From contig JANFOG010000004.1 of NCBI GenBank assembly GCA_024336345.1, positions 3,782,001 to 3,846,000 on the forward strand: DNA of 64,000 bases, given 5' to 3'. The position numbers and the translations under genes were made by a program. Positions 23,558 to 35,000 of this stretch are shown piece by piece. Under the pieces are notes generated by a model. The model searched no databases. It was not told where the DNA came from and saw only the letters and a program-made list of their open reading frames with translations. Origin of the DNA: Mariannaea sp. PMI_226. Its lineage: Eukaryota; Ascomycota; Sordariomycetes; Hypocreales; Nectriaceae. Position 1 is the first letter of the stretch, and each line of letters opens with the position of its first letter.

Positions 23558-24538
23558 ATGGTTTCTCTCACTGATGGCCAAAAGGCCACCCTTAGTCCAG
23601 AAGCAATCAAGTTTCTAAGCAACATTCGGCATATACCATTTGCAAAAACTCTTTCACCCTTTCTTACTTCCTCCAGCCGTGTTCCAGGCCTCCGTCAGAG
23701 CCTCAGTGAGAAAATGGCGCCCGGAGAAGCAGAGTTGCTAGCCAAATACGATCTTCGCGTCAAGGAAATCCGGATCGCCGACATTCCTGTCGTCGTAATT
23801 GAGCCTCCAGTGATCCAACCAGAGAAGAAGACGAAGATCCTATTCAATGTTTTCGGGGGCGCATTTATCATGGGCAGCCCCAGAGATCGTGCCGCGCTCA
23901 CCATGGCTGCTGAGCTTGGCGTTCGTGTTTACTCAATCGACTATACCAAATCGCCCGAGGCGAAGTATCCGGTGGCGCGAGACCAGTGCCTTTCTGTATT
24001 TCGCGAGCTCATACGCAACGGGCCTCCCGACTCCTCGCCCATCGATCCGGCGAATATTTACGCAATGGGATGCTCCTCTGGCGCACAGTTGCTCGTTTCT
24101 ATGCTCCTAGTCGCCCGCCGTGAGGGCCTTCCCATGCCAACCGCTGGGCTATACCTATGTACGCCTGCCCTTGACTTCACCGGTGCAGGAGACTCAATGG
24201 TCACGAATGCCAACGACCGTGATATTATGCCAATCTGTCTCCTGAGCAGCATGGTTTCACAAAACTATGCTACGGAAGGGATCAACCCGGTGGACCCTCT
24301 CTTCTCCCCTTTGTATGCCGACTATGATGCATCGTTCCCACGAACGGTAATTACGGTCGGTACTCGGGATTTGGCTCTCAGCAATGGCATTCGCTTCTTC
24401 TGGAAGTTGAAAGAAGCTGGCGTGAAGGTGGAGCTCTTGGTGTCGGAGGGCATGTGGCATGGATTCAACTGGGATCCCGTCGTGCCCGAGGCACTCCAAG
24501 CTCGTGATGCTGTGATAAGGTTTCTTAATCAGATATAG
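23558..24538 (+). CDS. Alpha/beta-hydrolase (hormone-sensitive-lipase-like)
   Basis: Single exon of 326 residues. The oxyanion region reads LFNVFGGAFIMGS where HSL-type enzymes usually have HGGG, so the first His is replaced. YSIDYTKSPEAKYPVARDQ is the typical strand-loop that follows. The nucleophile elbow is MGCSSGAQLL (GxSxG form), the acid is likely the Asp in VGTRDLALS, and the His lies in GMWHGFNWDP. The protein has no signal peptide and should be a cytosolic ester or lactone hydrolase. It is divergently transcribed from the AKR gene, suggesting co-regulation. The unusual oxyanion motif may alter substrate preference. Confidence 0.9.
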   Translation: MVSLTDGQKATLSPEAIKFLSNIRHIPFAKTLSPFLTSSSRVPGLRQSLSEKMAPGEAELLAKYDLRVKEIRIADIPVVVIEPPVIQPEKKTKILFNVFGGAFIMGSPRDRAALTMAAELGVRVYSIDYTKSPEAKYPVARDQCLSVFRELIRNGPPDSSPIDPANIYAMGCSSGAQLLVSMLLVARREGLPMPTAGLYLCTPALDFTGAGDSMVTNANDRDIMPICLLSSMVSQNYATEGINPVDPLFSPLYADYDASFPRTVITVGTRDLALSNGIRFFWKLKEAGVKVELLVSEGMWHGFNWDPVVPEALQARDAVIRFLNQI

Positions 24539-25925
24539 GCGATCTAGGGTATTACTATGAGTACGGTTGACATGTGGGTAGACTGAGACTTGCTGGATTT
24601 GTGATTGCTGGAAACTTCAATGTATAGAATAGCCACGAGCGGCTAGATACCATTTCTCAACCTACGCTTCGTCCTGTGTGGTGTTTCTTCCTGCAATGTG
24701 TCGAAAAATGATGAAAGATGCTATTTCAAACTCTTCGGGACTGTATTTCAACAATGAACGAAATTAGAACAAAAGTCCTTCGTCCGATTTCTATCTAGCA
24801 AGAAGTGGAACTCCAGATTGAGGGCCAGCTGAGAAAATTTCCAGATGGTACCTAGCGAGCGCAAAGCGTATCTATCCACATTGGGAAGAGAGTCGTGATG
24901 GCGGGGTCTGTGCGAAGGTCCCATCTGCTGCACTTAACCATCGACTTAGCTGAGCCCTCCATTGCATCTTTCAATCAACGAGAATATTTCCCAAGTAAAG
25001 TTTTTCGATATGTGGTCCTGTCGGCATCTTGTTACAATGCCGACAAGAGCAACTTTTTGTCCGGTGCTGGATCTTTCGGTGTCACCTTCACCGGCCTTTC
25101 AGACTTTCACGGAGACTGGTAGACTAAATGTTCCGTCTCAGCTTAGGAGTATCTTCAGGGCGTAGAACAGATCCAGGTCGAGATGTACGGGACTGTATGG
25201 CTAGTATCCTGCCTTTGCTTTACGCGTCTTTAAGATTTCGAGGAAAATTCGACAAACAATAATCAAAACTTAGTCAAGTACAGTACTCAAAATCCAACTG
25301 AAAGGAGATAATTTAAGACCTAATCTACTGAATCTTTACTGAAAAAATTAGTTCAGGACAACAATTAATAGCAACAGCCAGATACCCCACCCATTTTCCG
25401 ATGACTAGGCAGAATTATGTCTACATTGAAAAGAAAATAGAAAATTGCAAGAATTAATCAGATTCTAGCAGCTAAATTGCCGTTGAACGCACATGTGTCG
25501 GGCGGAGCCCACCCTAGAGGAAAAGCCCGTTGCCCGTTCAACGGAAAGGAGACTGGGGGAACGCTTGGGAATAACAACTAGTAAATTAGCTGTACGGATA
25601 CTCTTGTGTTCTCTATCAATACTTTCTCACTGTATCTCTATGCGTCAGGCGCCCCGTGACACCACTGCTTACAACTGCATCTACAAATCCTAATAACCAC
25701 CATCACCGAGAAAGTGTATCCCAGGGAGAGAGATTTCCCACAAGAGAACAAGCCATAAAGTGGAGCAAGTATATTTTACCTGCTCACGCAGATTCTTTGC
25801 TAATGTCGAGCCTGCTGAAAGAGGTACTTCTAAATCTCCACCTAATAGATACAAACTAAAGAGTAGGAACCACCTTAACGTGAGCCCTGATTTTACTAAG
25901 TTTTAACACCTTCATGGTGCTGGAA
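24539..25925. other. Intergenic between two convergent genes
   Basis: About 1.4 kb separating the 3' ends of the hydrolase and the first Gfo/Idh gene. It is AT-rich near 25250-25470. No gene or repeat recognised. Confidence 0.5.
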
Positions 25926-27250
25926 TCAAGAGTAGGCAACCTGCATAATCAGCTTAATAAAGTCCAAGTCTTCCCGAGCATCCGCGGCCGAAGTTTTTGG
26001 GTGTTTCTTCTTCGTCGCACAATCATAAAACTCCAGAAATTCCAGTGTGAAGGGGTCCTCGTAGGTTCTCCTAATCGTGCGCTCCTGGTAACTGTCGCAC
26101 TTGGTACCATCAATCTTCTCCCTGATGGTCATAGTGACGGGAAGACCCTTCACATACGGAGTATCGTAGTCGACGCGCACGATCTTTCCACGAGAGTAAA
26201 TCTCAATATGGCAATCGAACTTTGGCACATCAATGATGCCTGATTCGTACATGACAGGAAAGCCAGGATACTGGAACAGCACGTTCCAAATTGGCAACCC
26301 AAGAGATGCACCGATAACTTGTGTGGGCATACCAATCATCTCCCGCAAGGCAGAGAAATCGTGAACGCCAAGTCTAGGAGGTGAGCCTCAAAGATTAGCG
26401 ATACATATTCATAAATAATAGACTGGGCTGCGCCAATAACGCAACGTACCCTGTGAATAGACGATATAATGTCATGGACTCAGTCGTTGCTTCAACTCCT
26501 ATTTCGTCAATGAGCGCTTCCTTGACCATCCCTTCCTCGGTTGCGCGCATTTTTGCAGCCGCCTCCTTTGGGAAGTCTGTATGTTTCTTAGGAAATGTGC
26601 CAGACTGATTGACGAACGAGCTGTTTTGCCCGATAATATCTTTTTGGCGTTAGGTGCGTATTTCGGACCATATACATAAGCTGTGAGCGTACCTCTGACC
26701 CGCACATACTCTATTTTTTCCATACTTCCGACTTCGTCTAAGGCATCTAGAAACGCTTTGGCATATCGCCTCTGGTATCCGACGAAGACCCTCGCCTCTG
26801 AGGCATGCTCGGCGGCGATAATGGCATCCAATTCGCGATAGGTCAATGCGAGCGGTTTCTCTACAAACACGTACTTGTTGTGCTGAAGGGCCAGGATCGC
26901 CTGTGCAGGATGAAACGCGTTAACATTACATATGACAATAACGTCAGTATCGGGAGAAGCAATGAGTTCTTCAGGGTTCGAGGTTGTCTTAGGAAATCCT
27001 CCAGCGACTTTCTTGCTGCAGTGCTCAAGGGCTTGCTGAGACACATCGCAGATATAAGTGATACGGTAAAAGCTGGAGAGATTGTTCAACACAAGAATGT
27101 GAGATACCTGAGATGAGAAGCCATCAATATTCTGTATAGAGAAAATCATGCGAAATAGGACTCAGTACGAACCTGTGCAATCTCTCCCAAACCAATGATT
27201 CCGACTTTGAGGAGCTGTTGAGGTCTGTTACAGTTAGATTCATCAGCCAT
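25926..27250 (-). CDS. Gfo/Idh/MocA-family oxidoreductase 1
   Basis: Four exons: 27250-27173, 27107-26693, 26639-26450 and 26373-25926, giving 376 residues in phase. The Rossmann start is LLKVGIIGLGEIAQ, then YICDVSQQALEHCSKKV. The cofactor/substrate signature is FVEKPLALTYRELDAII, close to the family EKPla motif. YVRVRDIIGQNSSFVNQSG crosses the second splice junction. NAD(P)-dependent sugar, inositol or related cyclitol oxidation is the usual activity. It is divergent from a second family member 760 bp away, which suggests that the two act on the same pathway. Long unspliced frames in the window misread the region around exon 3; the spliced model is complete. Confidence 0.92.
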
Positions 27251-28009
27251 GTTAAATGAGTGGTTGTAGCACCGAATATAGTGTTTTTTTTCAAACTATC
27301 TGGTTAAAGTTGGATTGCCCTTTGAATAACCAGCCTCGAATAGATGCAGATGCCACAGTTTCCAACAGCATATAAAGGACTTGCTAAATCGTCATCAAGC
27401 ATTCATCTGTCTCAACGTTCGTCTATGATCTAGAACCTTGACGCTAATGTCTGATGATTTGTTTCGAGTAAGGTCCTGTCCTCATTTCCCAAAAGATCTG
27501 GTAATCCAATTTCAATGCAACGCAACGCTAAACGAGCGGCAGAGCGGACCGTATTATGCTGTTGTAAGGATTTTCTAAGGAAGTAATCGCTGCAGGGATA
27601 AATCTACGCAACTTCACTTACAAGTGTATATGATTATGGTCAGGTGTTTAGGAATGCATAGGCCTTCAAACATACGCTTACCTGACCCTCGATGTTGAGT
27701 CTATAGCTAGGGGCCTGCGTATCGAAAACAACACCCGACGGCCCGCTGTCTTCGGCCCTTGCGGCGCAGTGAAGCAGCGACTGCGAACCGGGAAGGATCG
27801 CGAAGGGTAAATTCAGATTTATGAAATAGCCTCAATTTACTTTGGAGTATTCGACTAGAGGGATTGAGTGGGCTTGTATTCAACCCAAACTTTCCATGCC
27901 CGGTACCGGCGCTAGTTTTCGCACAAGATGACCGGCAAAAGATCGAGTGTTCTCGCACTTTGAGGTCAAGAAACTTCTCCGTTGTGTTATTATTATACTA
28001 TTCTTCAAG
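27251..28009. promoter_or_regulatory. Divergent promoter of two Gfo/Idh genes
   Basis: 760 bp between the start codons of two related oxidoreductases. A TATA-like CATATAAAGGAC lies near 27369-27380. No gene is needed to explain the stretch. Confidence 0.45.
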
Positions 28010-29149
28010 ATGACTGATGCAAATGAAACAACTGCGCCATGGCGGATCTACTTGTACGGCGCTGGTTCAATCGCCTGGCGACATGGTGCTGCGGCAGAAC
28101 GCCTAGGGCATGATGTTGAGCTGTTTGCCGCCGACCCTTCGATAAAGGCTAGGCAAGCGTTTCTCGAAAAGTTCCCCAGAGCTACCGTCTATGATGATGC
28201 AGAGGTCATGCTCGCGAGTTCTGCAGGACAGCAGCGGGACATAGTCGTGATAGCCGTGCCTCCGTGTTTGCACCACGCTGCGACGCTCCTCGCCTTTCAA
28301 TCCAACCGCCACGTGCTCTGCGAAAAGCCTCTGGCAACATCCGAGCTCGAGATGACCCAGATGCTAGCTGCTAGCGAGAACTCTGGTAGAATGCTTGGAG
28401 AATGCAGCTTTCGCTATCTAGGAAACGGAGCTTTGGACAGAGCCCGTCAATTAATCAACACGGGAGCTATCGGGTCCGTTTACCACGTCCGCTTCATAAA
28501 CCGCCAACCGCGATCTCGCGCTGGCATCGAATATCAACCTTCGAGCCGATGGTTTCTGGAGAAAGATAAGTCAGGCGGGGGGGTCGTCTTTGACTGGGGT
28601 GTCTATGACCTTACCATGCTCTTCGACGTCCTCCGTCCCATTGCTGCCACAGTCAATCACGCCTGGTTGGCCACGCCGAAGACCGGCGCCGATCCATCAA
28701 GTCCTGTCATTTCCGTCGAGACACACGCTGGGGCGACCCTGACATTGACCCTAGAGGATGGTACTGTCGTCCCATTTGATTGGGAGCGAGCGAGCGGTTT
28801 CCACGGAGACCCTCAAGTTGCTCTCAATGTCGACGGCACAGCTGGAGCTCTAACTTGGGAATGGGTTCCGACTTTCGATTACAAAGACGAAGTCGATGAA
28901 ACGCAGGAGGGTTTTAGGCTCGTACACTACGTGGATGTCGGTGGCAAGGTCGAAGCCAGGGAGGAGAAGTTCACAGCTTTCGGATGGGAGGATGCGAATC
29001 AACGTCCTTTGCTCGCCTTTGTTGACTTAATCGAGGGCCGCGATAGCGTGGCTCTCTCTAAGAACAGACTCAAGTTCAACTTTGGTGTGGCATCGGCCAT
29101 TTACGAGTGTGTCACTGAGGGCAAGCCCGTTCATATTCAGTTAAAGTAG
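28010..29149 (+). CDS. Gfo/Idh/MocA-family oxidoreductase 2
   Basis: Single exon of 379 residues from ATG 28010; the frame is open further upstream, but the family's N-terminus begins here. IYLYGAGSIAWRHGAAAERLG replaces the standard GxGxxG with GAGSIA. Next come LCEKPLATSELEMTQML (EKP motif) and the C-terminal alpha/beta domain with FDWGVYDLTMLFDVL (family GxHxxDL region, here GVYDLT). It lacks the usual His of that motif, so catalysis or substrate geometry may differ. It is expected to be a cytosolic NAD(P)-dependent dehydrogenase paired with the divergent relative at 25926-27250. Confidence 0.92.
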   Translation: MTDANETTAPWRIYLYGAGSIAWRHGAAAERLGHDVELFAADPSIKARQAFLEKFPRATVYDDAEVMLASSAGQQRDIVVIAVPPCLHHAATLLAFQSNRHVLCEKPLATSELEMTQMLAASENSGRMLGECSFRYLGNGALDRARQLINTGAIGSVYHVRFINRQPRSRAGIEYQPSSRWFLEKDKSGGGVVFDWGVYDLTMLFDVLRPIAATVNHAWLATPKTGADPSSPVISVETHAGATLTLTLEDGTVVPFDWERASGFHGDPQVALNVDGTAGALTWEWVPTFDYKDEVDETQEGFRLVHYVDVGGKVEAREEKFTAFGWEDANQRPLLAFVDLIEGRDSVALSKNRLKFNFGVASAIYECVTEGKPVHIQLK

Positions 29150-29670
29150 TGGCATATCAAGATGGATGAAAGCATAGAAGCATGTGTCTTGGGAGGAGAT
29201 TATCCAGTGAATAACTTAAATACGTATTCAAGTAAAATGCTGCCTCCACTTTAGACCTGTGGGATAGCGAAGATCTACGGAAATCTAAGAAGCTGACGAA
29301 GCGTCTTTTTACACTACTTCGCATCGCAAATGTGTAAATGCAGTGATTGGACCTCAGGCGTCGCTTCGACTATGCCGGTCTAGCGATAGCGATGTCTTAT
29401 GGGATGATAAAGATACACATCACCCAACCTGGAGGAGCTTACGGCTTCTAATTGAATTGTAGTACCGTAATTTCGACATTTAATACTGTTAGCCATTACA
29501 GAGAATTAATTCAGTTATGAAGAATATTCGCGGACATGTGGCTAACTCCCGTACGCATCCCCTCATCAGTGCATCCCCATTCCTTGCCTCTTCCACAAGG
29601 CACGATCGAATCGTTTTTACCTCTTCTTTGATCTGTCGTAAAATGGCTAGTGGCTGTAATAGTCGCGAGA
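29150..29670. other. Intergenic between convergent genes
   Basis: About 520 bp between the stop of Gfo/Idh 2 and the stop of the RTA1-like gene. No gene seen. Confidence 0.5.
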
Positions 29671-30788
29671 TCAAAGTCTCTCTGCAGACGTTTCCGGCTC
29701 CACCTTCTCACTGCCGCCAGGAGTGACTGTCTGAGAGACTTCTTCATGATCGCCCTTGGTCTTAGAGGTCCGGAATCGGAACTTAGCTTCGTTCCACCGT
29801 TTGCCAAAGCCATATCCCGGATGACAGATAGTCAAGGACAGAGATGCCAGTATAACCATGACTCCATCTAGTATCATAAACTCAACTTCTTTGTTGGCTA
29901 ATTTTCCTCCGAAACCCTCGCTCAACTCGACGGACCGGAAGACGGTTCGCACAAACAAGCATCCCGTTGCGCCAAAAAGAGCTTTGCCAGCTGTCAGCTT
30001 CCTGTCAGGACAAACGATGTTGCATCTCTGATACATACCAACCAGGAACATCTTGAATCTTTTACTTCTAACAAGATCAGTGAACTCGGGATTGCGCAGG
30101 CCAGGGTTCTTTCTGACACGCCAAAAAAACTCCAGGCTGCAGACTGAGAATGCAAACAGACAAGCGACCTGAATTGAGAGGCCGGCGACAAGAATATTTG
30201 TTCCCACGTCAATCTACGAATACGAAATTGTCAGCGAAGCGTTCTGAGAGCAATGGCATTGCAGCATTGGCCTAGGAGCTGTGTGAGCAGTACCATGTGT
30301 TGATTGGTGAGAGGCGTAGACGCAGCGATGCCTCCGCCGACAGCTTGAACAACAAGACTGACAATGTCGCATCCCAGGAAAAAGGTCATGTATGACCGAG
30401 GCTTAATTCTACTGATGGACTCCCCGTGGACCACCACAATGTGCCCGAGAGTCAAGTAGATTCCGGCTGCGATGAAGACAGGGCCGATTGTAAGAGTGAT
30501 GAGGTACCACAAGAAATAGTCTCTGCTGAACGGGTTCCCATTCATCAGTATACGGGAGATGTAGCCAACGATTTCCGTTAATAGACCAAGACATATGGTT
30601 ATCATGAAGCCCGTCGTCTTGTGCCTTATGCCCAAATAGAGTTGGCAAATTGCTAGGATGGCCATTACGGCCAGGAAGATGGCATTCCCGGCAACAGTCG
30701 GCCGATAGCGAATGTAGCCCCATTGTTCTACGGAGCATGTGGCCAGGGTGCAAACGAAGCCCTTGATGTAGCCGTCAGGGGCCGACAT
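29671..30788 (-). CDS. RTA1-family seven-transmembrane protein
   Basis: Three exons: 30788-30294, 30213-30039 and 29990-29671, giving 329 residues in phase. Seven membrane spans are visible, beginning with AGNAIFLAVMAILAICQLYLG. Family landmarks include MTFFLGCDIVSLVVQAVGGG, VRTVFRSVELSEGF (RxxFRxxE) and the DGVMVILASL..CHPGYGF end. RTA1-like proteins, typified by yeast Rta1 and Rsb1, act at the plasma membrane in lipid flipping or resistance to toxic small molecules; none is a proven pump. It is divergent from the PKS gene 1.3 kb away and could provide self-protection, but its position outside the PKS-MFS block makes this uncertain. Confidence 0.93.
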
Positions 30789-32085
30789 TTTGAACCGAGT
30801 CTCTCAAAATTGGGGTTTGTTGGACAAAGAGGAGAAGTTGGTTGGAGTGAAGAAAAAGATGTCTTAGTTGTCCGTATTTAAAGTCATGGACATATCGATA
30901 ATCAAGTAATTTGAGAAAGGAACGATTCGGTGGATTGGAAATTGGCGCCAGACTTTGTTGACCTCGCTGTTTGCTTCTCTGTTGGCTCCGATGCTGGTCA
31001 TGTTGTTGGGTCGCAGTCGAATTCCTGACATAAGTAAGCTCCTTTCTTCGGCTGGCTCCCCTTAGTTCCGGCCCTTCAACCCGGGCCTACATATGTATGC
31101 ATTTTGGCTGGAAGCATCTCCTGGGTAATTAACAGGGACGTTGATGAGTGTTAGTGATTCAGCCGCTCCTAGTGGCGCGGAGTATCTGGCTAAATTAGAG
31201 TAGCCCACTTCGCCCCCAGATCGAATCATATCCCCATGTCAGCCCGCCAAGAGCGCGGATCGAGGAGCCGTAACTCCAGGTTGGGGGTGGATACCTCAGC
31301 ATGTGCCGTAGACCAAGCTCGACGGCTCCTTGACCTTAGTTTGAGCGCTACAACGACAAACGACCCCAGCATTCTGGGCTGCGTTGATGCGGCGTCCGTA
31401 TATTCGCGCACGAACAAACACCAAAAGAGATGGAACTTCACACGTTGTCGACATTGCCTAGGCATACACTGTACACACCCGCTATACGACAAAGGCCAGA
31501 TATCAAGAGATTCAGGGCATGGCATGGTTCGGAATTGTCGGGATCATCTTGCGGAAATGATGCTATCAGTCGCTCTGAAGGATTCACGACATGCTTCACA
31601 TCATGGATACACCGTCCGACTACTGCTTATTGCCGCATATGCTCTGCAAGACACAGTAGGAATGTAAAGTCGCGGATCATTTGCCCGCATCCCGTCAACT
31701 CTAACTCTTCTAATGCTGACGTTCTTGATCATGAAACCTTCCTACCATGATGGCATGAATACCTATCGAACAGGAAACGTCGGTTCTTGTTCCAACTGGC
31801 GCTCGCTTACTGTTATTCTTTCCTGTGGAGTCGAGGACGATTTCAACGTGGATATTGAGGGGGATGCTAAAAACTATTTGCTAGTGATGATTGAACTGAA
31901 TTCAAAGCTAGATAGCCGTCGTTTTGTATTAAATAGGCGTTTCCCCACGCGTAGCTCTATCTGTGGCATTGCTTTTGGCTTAAGAAATAGAAGTGCAATC
32001 AATCAATCCTTGCCTGCTGTCGTCTTCAATTATTAGATTTGTCTTTTGATACACCCCCTTTGTTACTGTTTTCTTGATAGCAAGC
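30789..32085. other. Divergent intergenic region upstream of PKS
   Basis: 1.3 kb. A plus-strand frame at 31236-31667 (144 codons) lacks family motifs and splice support, so I do not call it. The region carries the promoters of the RTA1-like gene and of the PKS. Confidence 0.5.
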
Positions 32086-35000
32086 ATGACTGAGCTAAGC
32101 TTAAGCCCAATTGCTATTATCGGCATGGCATGCCGTCTACCAGGAGGTTCAGACAACCCAGACAAACTTTGGGATATGCTCTCAGAGGGACGAAGTGGCT
32201 GGCGTGAGATTCCTGCAGACCGATGGAACAAAGATTCGTTTTACCACCCCGACCCTGAGGCTAAGGAGGCCGTCAACTTCAAGGGACTGTACTTCCTGGA
32301 CCAAGATATCACTGCTTTTGATGCACGCTTTTTCAATGTTCACCCTCACGAAGCTCACTGTCTCGATCCGCAACAGAGGATCCTGATGGAGACGACATAT
32401 GAGGCTCTCGAGAACGCTGGACAGACGATTGAAGGAATTAAAGGCTCTGATACCTCTGTACACGTAGGAGCTTATGCTACCGAGTGAGTACTTTGTTGTG
32501 CCTTGCAAGAGAAAGCAACATGACTAAGATGTCTAATCCACCCATCCCGAGCTGTGAATTTGGGCTAACGTAGGCATTGCTAGCTTCGAACGTATGGGCT
32601 ACAAGGACACGGCAAAAACCCCGAAGGCCCATATGATTGGCACAGGAATTGCAATCCTTTCCAACAGGATATCCTACGTCTTTGATCTCAAGGGCGCGTC
32701 TAGCACAGTGGACACTGGGTGTTCAGGGAGCATGGTGGCCTTGCATGAGGCATGTCATGGACTTCGAGCGAGAGAATCAAAAATGGCCATTGTTGCCGGC
32801 ACCCAGTTGGTTCTCACTCCTGATCAGATTATCCCCATGGCCAGTGTCGGGTAAGCAAACCCATTATTTGTACTTGGTATATAAGCTGACTACATTGACC
32901 CAGAATGACAAACCCGGATGGAAAATGCTATGTTTTTGATAGCCGAGGCGCTGGATATGCAAGAGGGGAAGGTGTTGTAAGTTTAATTCTTAAGCGTCTT
33001 GACGACGCTGTTAGAGACGGCGACAAAGTACACGCAATCATTAGGAGCTCTGGCTTGAACCAAGATGGCAAGACAGTTGGCCTCACCCTCCCCAACTCGG
33101 TCTCTCAGGCGAATCTTATGAGACAGGTTTATGAAAATGCCGGTCTGGACCCAATGGATACTTGTTATGTTGAAGCTCATGGGACGGGCACTAAGGCCGG
33201 TATGTACATTTTCCCCCCTGTTTCGCCCTTGGCTTTGTTTGTTGAATGTCCACGAACAATCTCTAAACTATTCCTAGGCGACAGCGCAGAAATATCATCT
33301 ATCGCTGAGGTCTTCTGCCCTGAAGGCGCACGCAAGGATGGCCTCTATGTTGGATCTATAAAGTCAAATATTGGACATCTTGAAGCTTCAAGTGGTGTTG
33401 CAGGATTGCTCAAAGCAATCCTGATCTTGAAGCACGGAGCAATTCCACCCAATGTTGATTTCATCGAGCCCAAGCCTACCTTGCACCTTGAGGAGCGAAA
33501 TATCAAAGTACGTATCTCGCGAGAAATGTCTCATTGTGCTGCGACTGACTATTCGCTACTAAGATTGCAACTGAGCTGGTCACTCTTCCCAGAACAAGTG
33601 GTCCCCGGCGAGTCTCTGTCAATTCTTTTGGCTACGGCGGTACCAACGCCCATGTGATCTTGGAGGCTCCATATACCGATACCGATGAGAAACAGGGAAA
33701 GGTCCCTGTCTCAACAGTATCAAATGACACCAATGGACATTCAAATAACACCAATGGACATTCAATTGACACCAATGGACATTCAATTGAAACCAATGGA
33801 CATTCGAATGACACCAATGAACATTCAATTGAAATCAATGGCGCCAACGGTCATGGTAGAGATACGACCGAGGCTATGCAAGATAAAACTCATGACAAAC
33901 CCAGACATAATGGGGCAAGCGGAATCAATGAAAATGAAGCAGAAGATGAAATTGCCGACGCGAAGGCTGCACAAATCTCTCAGCTCTTCGTCTTGTCGGC
34001 TAGATCTGAGACATCTCTGCAAACTATGGTTTCCAATTTGCAAAAATGGGTCTCTTCTCACAACGATACTTCTTCCTTGGCAGACCTTGCTTACACTCTC
34101 TCAACACGCCGGTCCGAGATGCACTTTCGCTTTAGTACGGTAGCGGCTAGCCATGACGATCTCATCGCTCTGCTTGATAAGAAACCCCGTATCACTAGAG
34201 CCACGACCAGCTTCCGCTCTGTGTTTCTCTTCACGGGCCAAGGAGCTCAATGGCATGCCATGGGTCGAGAGCTTACTATGAGCCAGCCGGTGTTCAGAGA
34301 CTCAATGCTCAAGTCTGACAGTATCTTGAAACAACTCGGCGCAGAATGGAGTTTGATAGACGAACTCTCTAGAGAAGAGAATAGCTCGCGAGTTGGGCAG
34401 GCTGAAATTTCTCAGCCATCTACCACAGCGATCCAAATCGCACTGGTGGATCTCCTCAAAAGCTTCAACGTCTTTCCCAATTTGGTTCTTGGCCACAGCA
34501 GCGGCGAGATAGCAGCCGGCTATGCTGCGGAGGCCTTGGACCACGAGGCAGCGCTCGAGATATCCTATAGGCGTGGTTTTATGTCAAAAGCATGTGCACG
34601 TGTCATCTCAACCAGAGGTGCTATGATGGCTGTGGGGTTAGGTGAAGACGAAGTGAAGAAATACATTGAACAAACCCGGAAGGGGATGATCTGCGTTGCG
34701 TGTGTCAACTCTCCTGAAAGCACGACAATCTCTGGGGATGGGACTGCCATTGATGAATTGAAGCAGTTGCTTGACGAAGAGTCCATATTCAACCGCAAGT
34801 TGAAGGTGGACACGGCGTATCACTCTCATCACATGAAGAAAGTCGCAGGCGAGTATCTCAGCTCCATTGCACATATTAAAGCACGTATCCCAAACCCTGC
34901 TATTAAGTTTTACTCTTCTGTCCTTGTTGCACAGAAGACGGGTGGTTTCGATGCCCAGTATTGGGTCGACAACCTCGTGTCTCCAGTTCGCTTCGGAAAC

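Noticed and set aside
26499..26700. Long unspliced C-terminal tail of the first Gfo/Idh gene
   Set aside because: It reads through an intron; the spliced frame gives the family sequence RDIIGQNSSFVNQSG.
31236..31667. 144-codon plus-strand frame between RTA1 and PKS
   Set aside because: No family motif, no plausible splice partners, and composition unlike the neighbouring genes.
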